From: Verrucomicrobiia bacterium
GTDB lineage: Bacteria; Verrucomicrobiota; Verrucomicrobiia; CAIQCK01
Length of the DNA: 7,119 nt
NCBI GenBank assembly: GCA_026417675.1
Contig: JAOACV010000123.1
Coordinates: forward strand, 1 to 7,119
Reading direction: 5' to 3'
How positions within the stretch are numbered: position 1 is the first letter of the stretch; the number at the start of each line of letters is the position of its first letter. A program made the position numbers and the translations under genes. The notes beneath the pieces were generated by a model. It was not told the origin of the DNA, made no database searches, and worked only from the letters and a program-made list of their open reading frames with translations. Shown here in pieces: positions 1 through 5,790 of this stretch.

Positions 1-137
1 ACACCGCCGAGAACGGCGACATCGTGGTGGCGTTGATCGAGGAGGATCGCGAGGTCACCCTCAAGCGCCTGCGCCGGCGCGGTGCGTCGATCGCGCTGGA
101 GCCGGCCAGCCCGACGCGCGTGGGAATGTCGGTGTGA
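1..137 (+). CDS. lexA: LexA repressor, C-terminal fragment (partial, fused to foreign sequence)
   Basis: The + strand reading from base 3 gives a peptide with [25 protein letters not shown] and EPASP. This is the end of the LexA S24 autoprotease domain. The lysine of TLKRL (codon 63-65) corresponds to the catalytic lysine of the Ser-Lys dyad in E. coli LexA. LexA represses SOS genes and cleaves itself when RecA filaments form. The wording [13 protein letters not shown] resembles alphaproteobacterial LexA more than other lineages; this is from memory. LexA proteins normally continue about 30 residues further, ending in a VxGxLVGLIR-like strand. Here homology stops at about base 112, and a stop (TGA 135-137) follows in sequence that codes for a kinase on the other strand. 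The fragment is therefore cut at both ends, by the window edge and by the junction. It is probably not native to this genome. Confidence 0.7.
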   Translation, partial: TAENGDIVVALIEEDREVTLKRLRRRGASIALEPASPTRVGMSV

Positions 138-454
138 TAACGGATGGTGAAGTTGCGCTCCGGCAGCGCCACGCCGTGTTCGCGGCAGTAATCGGCGAAC
201 TTCTTCAGGGTCGCCTTGACGATCCGCACGCCGCCGTAGTAGCCGTGCAAGTTCACGTCGCGCACCAGCGCCTCGTAGTTGGCAAACCTCGACACATCGC
301 GCGCGTCGGGAATGATCTCCAGTTCCGGCGACTCCCACAGCGTCACCCGCGCCGCGAAATTGCGCACGATCAGGGAGATGGTCTTGCCGTAAAAACCATC
401 CGACGGGTTGCCGATCAACCCCGCCCGCGCAAACGCCTGTGTCTGAATGATCAT
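1..454 (-). CDS. Glucuronokinase-like GHMP kinase, N-terminal part (partial)
   Basis: Reading leftward from ATG at 454, the first 122 codons (to base 89) match the N-terminal half of GHMP-superfamily sugar kinases, especially plant-type glucuronokinases. Shared features are an N-terminal [16 protein letters not shown] segment (residues 12-27), GYYGGVR (71-77) and NIP/DIP-like [15 protein letters not shown] (108-122), which begins the glycine/serine-rich ATP-phosphate loop. Such enzymes phosphorylate a free sugar or uronic acid at C1 using ATP in the cytosol; the exact substrate is inferred. A good ribosome site (AGGGAG, 466-461) lies six bases before the start. After GSSAI the frame stays open to the edge, but its alanine- and proline-rich residues do not resemble the helix expected there, because that DNA reads as LexA on the + strand. 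The real gene therefore ends, as seen here, at about 89. It lies 45 bp downstream of the GH42-like gene, same strand, probably the same operon. Confidence 0.8.
   Translation of the reverse strand, partial: MIIQTQAFARAGLIGNPSDGFYGKTISLIVRNFAARVTLWESPELEIIPDARDVSRFANYEALVRDVNLHGYYGGVRIVKATLKKFADYCREHGVALPERNFTIRYHTDIPTRVGLAGSSAIDAPRRRRRLRVTSRSSSINATTMSPFSAV
89..112. other. Chimeric junction: LexA tail and GHMP kinase motif share the same 24 bases
   Basis: On the + strand these bases encode the IALEPASP end of the LexA homology. On the - strand they encode GLAGSSAI, the kinase phosphate-binding motif. Left of here only LexA is recognisable; right of here only the kinase is. A shared word of up to about 24 bases between two unrelated genes is what joins contigs wrongly in short-k-mer metagenome assembly. 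A true recombination at microhomology is possible but would break both genes. Confidence 0.7.
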
Positions 455-460
455 GCCTGT

Positions 461-466
461 CTCCCT
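461..466 (-). promoter_or_regulatory. Ribosome binding site of the GHMP kinase gene
   Basis: The - strand reads AGGGAG six bases before the ATG at 454. It is the clearest Shine-Dalgarno match on this strand and fixes the kinase start at ATG-ATC-ATT, leaving a 45-bp gap after the stop of the upstream gene. Confidence 0.6.
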
Positions 467-499
467 ACCAAAACGCCACCCGCCTGTGCGAGAGCAAAC

Positions 500-2800
500 T
501 CACCGTCGCGCCGACGCCCTCTCCAGCATCAGCACCGCCCCGCCGCCCGGGGGAAGCTCGATCGGAAAGCTCGTGCTGTAATCGGCCTTCTCCAACGGCA
601 ACGGTCTCGCGCCGCCGTCGGCGCTCAGGTTGAGCACGCGGCTGAACGAATCGTTGGCGATGACCTGTGTTTTCACCGGCGCGTAGGGCGACAGATTGAT
701 CGCCACCGAGAAAAACGTCCGACGGTCGTCGCAGGTCCGCCAGTCGAGATGGAGATTGCGCTCCGGTGATTCGATCTCGCGCCGCACGCGCTCGCGCAGC
801 TTCCACGGCCAGTAATCGCGCGCCTGTTTCACCTCAAAGAACGGCACGAGCGACACGACCACCTCGCCCCGGCCGTGTTGGGCGCGGATCACCAGCGGCT
901 CGTTTGCCTCATCGGTGGCCATCAGCACGCAGTGCGGCTTCAAGCGCGACGCGTCCACGCGCCAGCGCCACGTCGCGTTCTGCTTTTCCAGCCGCGCGTC
1001 ATCAAGGCCTAGTGTCTCCCACATCAGCCGCGCCAATCGCCGCCCCCACGGGTCGTAAAGGCCCGGCGGCCCCGAACAGAGCAGCGTGCCGCCGCCCTCA
1101 ACCCACGCCAGCAGGGCGTCTTGCAACCAGTTCGGCAGGTGCGTCGCGCCGCCGAGCGCCAGCACGTTGTAGTCCCCCATCACCTTGGGATAATCGCGGA
1201 ACGTCTCCTCAAAGATCACCACCGGCTGCCAGCCGTCGCGCCAGAAACTTTCGAAGAAGCGGCGTTCCTCGGTCTCGGCAACGGAGCCGTTCATCAGCCG
1301 CGAGCAACTCGAACACACCACACCCAGCCTTGGACTGGCGCTGCGCGTTGCCGCGAAAACGGGCCAGAGCGGCGCAATTTGTTGCAACGGCGCCGCCAGT
1401 TGGGGCACCTCCCGCGGCACGCTCACGCCGTCCTTGCCCGCGGCCAGTTGTAGCCAGAGGTTGCGCGACGCCACCGGCGCCAGCCAACGCTCGCTGTGGC
1501 CGGCCAGCCACTGTTTTTCCGGCGCGCCCCAGTCGAACGAGTCCGCCCACAACCGCCGGTGTATCTGCGCGGCAAGCGTTGAGATCAACGCCCGCGTTTC
1601 CGCGCCGCTGAGGAACTCGCGCGAATCACCGCCGCCGTCGGCCAGCGAGTAGTGCGACCAGCCCGCCGTGCGTTGGATGGCATAATAATCCAGCGGTCGC
1701 TCGCGCCACGCCTCGCCGGTGAGCCGATCAAGGTGCGGCAGCAAATAGGCCCTCGGCGCGCCGCGTCGCGCGGCCTGCACACACTCGCGCAGCGTCCGCG
1801 CCACGGCTTCCTGCCAGAACGACACCGCGTCGCGCCACGGCGCGGTCTGCGCGTCGCGCGGCCACACCGCATCTTCGAACCGCGCCAGCCTTGAGTCCCA
1901 CCGGCCGTTGAGGTCGCCGACAGTGTGATAAGTGCTGGCCAGCCAGCGGTGAAAAGCGCGGAGTTTTAGCGGCGAGCTGGTGGTGAGCTCGGGCGCCGAG
2001 ATGACAAACGAAAGCCCCAGCACGTTGGTTTGAGACCTGAACGCCGCCGCCTGCGATTCGACAGCGGCGACCAGATTCGAGCAAGCGGCCATGTCGAACA
2101 TCGTTTCGTCGTTCAGCGGCAGCGCCAGGCGCGCGATCGTGTTGGTGCCGACCGCAACGCGGAACCTCTCGACGATAAGATGCTGTGGGAAAATGCTGCC
2201 GAGGCTGATGCGAAGCACGGGGGGGAGAGCGGGAGGCGTGGATGGGACAAACGCCGCCTGTTGAGCCTGCGCGTTGGCCAGCAGGCGCATTTCGGCAAGA
2301 TAGAAACTGACCGTGGACGGGGCCGGGTGCGCCAAGGGAAGTGGCGAGGCAATGCAAAGCGCCGCCAGTTTGCTGCGGTCCACAGGCGCCGTGCCGATGT
2401 TGAGGTCAAACTCATTCCAACCCGGCGCCCCGAAGGGCAGCAGGTTCGCCAGCGCAGCCGCGCGCCCGTCGCGGTCCTCCAGTGCCACGCTCAGCGGCGT
2501 CTCGAACGGCTGCTCGGCAAACGCGCGGATGCGAAGCATCTTGTAAGCCATCCAGTCGGTGTGGTCGAGCGCGAGTCGGGCGGCACTGACGCGGCCGGGC
2601 TGCAATCGGAGTTTGATGGGCAGGGCGAGCGAGGTGTCGGAACCGGCGGAGATGAAAAGCGGTTTGCCGAACTGCGCCTCGCGGCCCCGCCATCGTTGCG
2701 GGGTGGTGGCCTCGGCCAAAACGAGATCGGCACGGGCGGGCGGGGCGAAAGCCCCTATCAACAATGCGGCCAACCGTGCGGCAAGCGAGGAGAGTCGCAT
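500..2800 (-). CDS. Secreted GH42-like (beta-galactosidase-fold) protein
   Basis: This is a 766-residue protein. Residues 1-24 form a signal peptide (arginine near the start, alanine/leucine core, probable cleavage after ARA), so it is exported. Residues about 40-175 look like a beta-sandwich with W/G-rich strands (GWNEFDL at 127-133), as in carbohydrate-binding jelly-rolls. Residues about 215-460 resemble the GH42 barrel: SAPEL with Glu271 sits where GH42 enzymes have an Asn-Glu acid/base, followed by FHRWLASTYHTVGDLNGRW (283-301), a familiar GH42 pattern. Residues about 490-600 match the GH42 trimerisation/amidotransferase-like domain (YNVLALGGA, LLAWVEGGGTLLCSGPPG). The end (about 690-766) is a beta-sandwich. 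A nucleophile is not obvious; Glu428 is a candidate only. Its ATG shares one base with the regulator's stop (TAATG), so translation is probably coupled. It may be a diverged glycosidase or a binding protein; the substrate is unknown. Confidence 0.75.
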   Translation of the reverse strand: MRLSSLAARLAALLIGAFAPPARADLVLAEATTPQRWRGREAQFGKPLFISAGSDTSLALPIKLRLQPGRVSAARLALDHTDWMAYKMLRIRAFAEQPFETPLSVALEDRDGRAAALANLLPFGAPGWNEFDLNIGTAPVDRSKLAALCIASPLPLAHPAPSTVSFYLAEMRLLANAQAQQAAFVPSTPPALPPVLRISLGSIFPQHLIVERFRVAVGTNTIARLALPLNDETMFDMAACSNLVAAVESQAAAFRSQTNVLGLSFVISAPELTTSSPLKLRAFHRWLASTYHTVGDLNGRWDSRLARFEDAVWPRDAQTAPWRDAVSFWQEAVARTLRECVQAARRGAPRAYLLPHLDRLTGEAWRERPLDYYAIQRTAGWSHYSLADGGGDSREFLSGAETRALISTLAAQIHRRLWADSFDWGAPEKQWLAGHSERWLAPVASRNLWLQLAAGKDGVSVPREVPQLAAPLQQIAPLWPVFAATRSASPRLGVVCSSCSRLMNGSVAETEERRFFESFWRDGWQPVVIFEETFRDYPKVMGDYNVLALGGATHLPNWLQDALLAWVEGGGTLLCSGPPGLYDPWGRRLARLMWETLGLDDARLEKQNATWRWRVDASRLKPHCVLMATDEANEPLVIRAQHGRGEVVVSLVPFFEVKQARDYWPWKLRERVRREIESPERNLHLDWRTCDDRRTFFSVAINLSPYAPVKTQVIANDSFSRVLNLSADGGARPLPLEKADYSTSFPIELPPGGGAVLMLERASARR

Positions 2801-4236
2801 TACTTGACGCTCAACTCTTTCTTGATGCCGAAACGCTCGATGCGCTTGCGGAGTGTCGCGCGCGTCATGCCGAGCAGTTTGGCGGCTTGGACCTGGTTGC
2901 CGTGAGTTAGCTCCAACGCGCGGCGAACCAGTTCGCGCTCGACCCAGTCAATGATTTGGAGGTCGGGATGGCGTTTGGCGTGGTCGAACAGAACAGCAAT
3001 GGCATCCGTCACCGGGTCCACCATGGGCGTCGGCGCGGGCGCTGGCCGGGCCTGCGACGCGGCTGGTGGCACCAAGACCTCCGGAGGCAAGTCGCCGACG
3101 AGGATGTATCCGCCCTTGGCGAGGATGGCCGAGCGCTGGATGACGTTTTCCAGTTCGCGGACGTTGCCGGGCCAGGCATAGTCCTGCAAAGCGCGCAGCG
3201 CGTCGGGCGCGAGGCCGCGAATGCGGCTTTTGCCGGCCTTGTGCAGGCGTTGCAGGAAGTAGTCGGCCAGCACAGGGATGTCCTCGCGCCGTTCGCGCAA
3301 CGGCGGCAGGTGGATGCGCACGACGTTGAGGCGGTAGTAGAGGTCTTCGCGGAACTGCCTGGCCGCGACGTGTTGTTCCAGCGGTTTGTTGGTGGCGGCG
3401 ATGACGCGCACATCGGCGCGGAGGGTCTGGCTGCCGCCGACGCGCTGGAACTCGCCGTTCTGGAGCACGCGCAGGATTTTGCTCTGCGTCAGCAGCGGCA
3501 TGTCGCCGATCTCGTCGAGGAAGAGCGTGCCGCCGTCGCATTGTTCGAACTTGCCGATCCGTTTGCGATCGGCACCGGTAAACGCGCCCTTCTCGTGGCC
3601 AAAGAGTTCGCTCTCCAGCAACTGCTCCGGGATGGCCGCGCAGTTGATGGCCATGAAGACCCTGTCGGCGCGCGGGCTGTGATGATAGAGGTCGCGCGCG
3701 TCTCGTCCCTTGCCGGTGCCGCTCTCGCCGGTGATCAGCACGGTGGCGTCGCTGTGGGCGATTTGGCCGATGCGCTTGAAGACGTTCTGCATCGCCTCGG
3801 AACGGCCGACGATGCCCTCGGTGTAGTCTTCCTTTTGCAGCAGCGGCTCGTAGGAAATTACCTGCCGCATGTCCCGCGCGGTCTTCAGGGCGGCGTCCAC
3901 CAGCGCCTTGGTCTTCGGCACATCGAGGGGTTTGAGGACGTAGTCGTAGGCGCCGCGCTTCATCGCCTCGATGGCCGTCTGCGTGGTGCCGTAGCCGGTG
4001 ATCAGGATAACCATCGCCTTCGGGTCGGCCTGGCGGATTTGGGTGAGCGCGTCCAACCCGCTGGCGGGGCCGATCCGGATGTCGCAGAAGACCACATCCG
4101 GTTTCTCCCGCCGGAAGACCTCCAGTCCTTGCTCGATGGTCCCGGCGGTCAACACGAGCCGCTCCGGCGTTTCCAAGCTGCGCTGGAACGCGTAGAGAAT
4201 GTCCGGCTCATCATCAATGACGAGAATTTTTTCCAT
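2800..4236 (-). CDS. NtrC-family sigma-54-dependent response regulator
   Basis: This 478-residue protein has the full three-part NtrC layout. The receiver (1-120) shows the acid pair Asp8/Asp9, phosphoacceptor Asp52, Thr80 and Lys102. The AAA+ domain (about 142-370) has Walker A GESGTGK (170-176), the GAFTGA loop that contacts sigma-54 (217-222), Walker B LFLDE (238-242), arginine-finger candidates Arg296 and Arg302, and WPGNVREL (355-362). After a proline-rich linker (about 385-405) a Fis-type helix-turn-helix lies at 445-471. When phosphorylated by a histidine kinase it should remodel sigma-54 polymerase at enhancer-dependent promoters. No kinase gene is in the window. An oddity is the segment after Walker A: GRDARDL replaces the usual ELVARAL. 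The start is secure because MEKILVIDDE is a canonical receiver beginning. It heads a - strand operon with the GH42-like gene. Confidence 0.93.
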   Translation of the reverse strand: MEKILVIDDEPDILYAFQRSLETPERLVLTAGTIEQGLEVFRREKPDVVFCDIRIGPASGLDALTQIRQADPKAMVILITGYGTTQTAIEAMKRGAYDYVLKPLDVPKTKALVDAALKTARDMRQVISYEPLLQKEDYTEGIVGRSEAMQNVFKRIGQIAHSDATVLITGESGTGKGRDARDLYHHSPRADRVFMAINCAAIPEQLLESELFGHEKGAFTGADRKRIGKFEQCDGGTLFLDEIGDMPLLTQSKILRVLQNGEFQRVGGSQTLRADVRVIAATNKPLEQHVAARQFREDLYYRLNVVRIHLPPLRERREDIPVLADYFLQRLHKAGKSRIRGLAPDALRALQDYAWPGNVRELENVIQRSAILAKGGYILVGDLPPEVLVPPAASQARPAPAPTPMVDPVTDAIAVLFDHAKRHPDLQIIDWVERELVRRALELTHGNQVQAAKLLGMTRATLRKRIERFGIKKELSVK

Positions 4237-4249
4237 GACGGTTGTGCCG

Positions 4250-4267
4250 CCTCACCGTAAGGTGGGG
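4250..4267. promoter_or_regulatory. Small inverted repeat in the divergent spacer
   Basis: CCTCACC and GGTGGGG flank a four-base loop (GTAA). As + strand RNA all seven pairs form with one U-G wobble; as - strand RNA one pair is mismatched. On the - strand it covers GGTGAGG, the only purine-rich candidate for the regulator's ribosome site, 13 bases before its ATG. It could be an operator or mask translation, or be chance in GC-rich DNA. Confidence 0.25.
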
Positions 4268-4276
4268 TCCGGCGCG

Positions 4277-4305
4277 AATGTAGAAACCCGACGTGGCATT
4301 GTAAA
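4277..4305 (-). promoter_or_regulatory. Putative sigma-70-type promoter of the regulator operon
   Basis: On the - strand, TTTACA (4305-4300) and TACATT (4282-4277) are separated by exactly 17 bases. This gives five of six and four of six matches to the usual -35 and -10 boxes. Transcription would begin near 4270, leaving a leader of about 34 bases before the regulator ATG. The surrounding AT-rich patch stands out from the GC-rich genes. The consensus for this organism is unknown, so this is a prediction. Confidence 0.4.
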
Positions 4306-4322
4306 TCGAATTTGACGGCCAC

Positions 4323-5462
4323 ATGAAATGGTCGCTGACAATCTGCACGCTGTTTGGCATCCGCATCCGGGTCCACGTGACCTTTCTGCTGTTGTTGTTC
4401 CTAGTCGTCGCCATCGGAATGGAATCCGGCTGGCGCGTGGCAGCCTGGTGCGCGGCGTTGCTGGCCGGGACGTTTGCGTGCGTGGCGCTGCACGAGCTTG
4501 GTCACAGCCTCGCGGCGCAACGACTCGGCGTGCGCGTCAGCGCGATCACACTGCTGCCCATCGGCGGGGTGGCCCAGATGCGCTCCATGCCGCAGAAGCC
4601 AAGCTACGAGGTCGCCATCACCGTCGCCGGGCCGTTGACGAATGCGCTGATCTTCGGCGTGCTCTATCTGATCGGCGACTGGGCGCCGTTTCTGGTGCCG
4701 TATTACGCCGGATTGCCCTTGCACGTGCCGATGCCGGTGAGCGTCGGCGACCTGATCGGCTCGTTGTTGCTGGTCAACAAGTGGATGATCGCCTTCAACC
4801 TCGTGCCGGCCTATCCGATGGACGGCGGCCGGCTGTTGCGGGCGTTGCTGGCAGGCTGGCTGGGCTTCCCGCGCGCGACGGTGGTTGCGGCGCGCATCGG
4901 ACGCGCCATGGCGATGCTTTTCATCGTGGCGGGCCTTTTCGCCGAACTGTATATGCTGCCCTTCGTCGGGCTGGTCATCTTCATGGCGGCGGGCATGGAG
5001 GAGCGCGCCGTCCTCATGCAGAGCGTCCTGCGCGGCGTGGACGTGGCCAGCGTCATGAACCCCGCGTGCCTGGCCGTTGCGCCCGAGGACACCGCCAGCC
5101 AATGCCTCGCCATGCTTCACCAAGCCGGTCAGGATGATTTCCCTGTGGTGGCCGATGGCCATGTCATCGGCCTGCTCACGCGTGAAGCGATTCTGGAAGA
5201 TATGCGCGAGACCGGCGGCGGCGCATGCGCCTCGGACCTGATGATCCGCGAGTTCCGGTGCGCGTGGCCGGAGGCGCCCGCTGCGGAAGTCCACGAAGAG
5301 ATGCAATCCAGCGGCCAGCGGACCGTTCCCGTGCTGCGCGATGGCCGGTTGGCCGGCGTGCTGACGCAGGAGAACATCAACCGCTACTTCCTGGTGCGCT
5401 CGTTTCTCAACGGTCGCAAGGGTGCGAAGTCCAGGGCGTATCGCGATTCTCGACAGAGGTGA
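4323..5462 (+). CDS. M50 (site-2-type) intramembrane zinc metalloprotease with CBS domains
   Basis: This 379-residue membrane protein has the zinc-binding HELGH motif (His57, Glu58, His61) inside a transmembrane helix. A second signature, NLVPAYPMDGGR (159-170), supplies the third ligand Asp167. Hydrophobic segments lie at about 19-33, 39-60, 97-117, 144-160 and 196-222. A conserved PIGG (79-82) and AGP-LTNA (102-108) are typical of the Rip3/archaeal S2P subgroup. Residues about 240-300 and 305-362 form two CBS repeats (VASVMNP, DFPVVADGHVIGLLTRE, then TVPVLRDGRLAGVLTQE), which in related proteins bind adenine nucleotides and adjust activity. Such proteases cut membrane-spanning substrates such as anti-sigma factors; the substrate here is unknown. 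The start at ATG 4323 gives a normal N-terminus, but no clear ribosome site precedes it. It is transcribed away from the regulator gene, which may mean shared control; that is inference. Confidence 0.92.
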   Translation: MKWSLTICTLFGIRIRVHVTFLLLLFLVVAIGMESGWRVAAWCAALLAGTFACVALHELGHSLAAQRLGVRVSAITLLPIGGVAQMRSMPQKPSYEVAITVAGPLTNALIFGVLYLIGDWAPFLVPYYAGLPLHVPMPVSVGDLIGSLLLVNKWMIAFNLVPAYPMDGGRLLRALLAGWLGFPRATVVAARIGRAMAMLFIVAGLFAELYMLPFVGLVIFMAAGMEERAVLMQSVLRGVDVASVMNPACLAVAPEDTASQCLAMLHQAGQDDFPVVADGHVIGLLTREAILEDMRETGGGACASDLMIREFRCAWPEAPAAEVHEEMQSSGQRTVPVLRDGRLAGVLTQENINRYFLVRSFLNGRKGAKSRAYRDSRQR

Positions 5463-5497
5463 ATCGCGTTCTCCGAACACCATTCTTACGCTTTGCA

Positions 5498-5516
5498 GCG
5501 GCCGCGAAATGGCCGC
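5498..5516 (+). terminator. GC-rich hairpin after the M50 protease gene
   Basis: GCGGCC pairs with GGCCGC around GCGAAAT, and a further G-U pair leaves a CGAAA loop. The hairpin begins 36 bases after the protease stop. No run of T follows, so it would be an imperfect intrinsic terminator, or only a stabilising 3' stem-loop. Confidence 0.25.
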
Positions 5517-5536
5517 CGGCCGGAGCGCAAATAAGT

Positions 5537-5566
5537 GTTTCATCGCGGGGTCGGCTGTGGTACAAA
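5537..5566 (+). promoter_or_regulatory. Possible promoter of the small basic protein gene
   Basis: TACAAA (5561-5566), preceded by TGTGG, resembles an extended -10 box and lies about 50 bases before the gene start. The upstream region (GTTTCA at 5537-5542) is a poor -35. The location, just after the hairpin behind the protease gene, is what makes it plausible. The call is weak. Confidence 0.22.
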
Positions 5567-5598
5567 GCAACGCTGGCCGGCGCGGTCAGGCACGGCAG

Positions 5599-5605
5599 AG
5601 AAGGA
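5599..5605 (+). promoter_or_regulatory. Ribosome binding site of the small basic protein gene
   Basis: AGAAGGA ends ten bases before ATG 5616. It is the best Shine-Dalgarno match on the + strand and selects ATG 5616 over upstream in-frame codons, giving the family-like N-terminus MSLHRSL. Confidence 0.6.
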
Positions 5606-5615
5606 ATTTGATCTT

Positions 5616-5768
5616 ATGTCTTTACACAGGAGCTTGAAGGCTTCGGGCACGATGAAGGCGAAACGCAACGTGCTGAAGCGGTTTGAACGCATCGAGGTGT
5701 TGAAGAAACGCGGCAAATGGAAAGAGGGCGACCGTGTGTTTGGGTTGCCAAAGACGAAACCGGAATAG
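5616..5768 (+). CDS. Small basic protein of the Chlamydiae/Verrucomicrobia type
   Basis: This is a 50-residue, lysine- and arginine-rich protein. It begins MSLHRSLKASGTMKAKRNVL, continues RFERIEVLKKRGKWKEGD and closes with VFGLPKTK. This agrees closely, from memory, with the family described as the small basic protein found in Chlamydiae and Verrucomicrobia, about 45-50 residues long. Family members are suspected to be ribosome-associated, but I know of no settled function. There is no signal peptide or membrane segment, so it should act in the cytoplasm. The N-terminal half is suited to binding nucleic acid by charge, and the conserved WKEGD and FGLPK stretches are the likely structured part. 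A strong ribosome site precedes it. The start at 5616 is preferred because in-frame extensions upstream do not match the family. It sits 22 bp before the pseudouridine synthase gene, on the same strand. Confidence 0.85.
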   Translation: MSLHRSLKASGTMKAKRNVLKRFERIEVLKKRGKWKEGDRVFGLPKTKPE

Positions 5769-5790
5769 TTTTTTTCATCGGCTCCAAGTC

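Noticed and set aside
134..769. A 211-codon open frame on the + strand at the left end
   Set aside because: It runs antisense to both the GHMP kinase and the end of the GH42-like gene and crosses the gap between them; the translation resembles nothing known.
2956..4260. A 434-codon open frame on the + strand opposite the response regulator
   Set aside because: It lies antisense to a gene with full NtrC motifs; its peptide has no recognisable domain and its length follows from the GC-rich codon positions of the real gene.
4293..4309. TGGCAT as a sigma-54 -24 element on the + strand before the M50 gene
   Set aside because: The required GC of the -12 element is absent at the correct spacing (the bases there are AT-rich without TTGC).
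4401..5570. A 389-codon open frame on the - strand opposite the M50 protease
   Set aside because: It is a shadow of a clear protease gene; the peptide is rich in His, Arg and Ala with no domain pattern.
5739..5775. Intrinsic terminator after the small basic gene (TTTGG/CCAAA hairpin plus T7)
   Set aside because: The hairpin is weak, lies inside the coding sequence and is separated from the T run by about 15 bases.
5734..5790. ATG 5734 as the start of the pseudouridine synthase
   Set aside because: It would place 57 bases over the end of the small basic gene and its stop, and the added residues do not resemble the family N-terminus.
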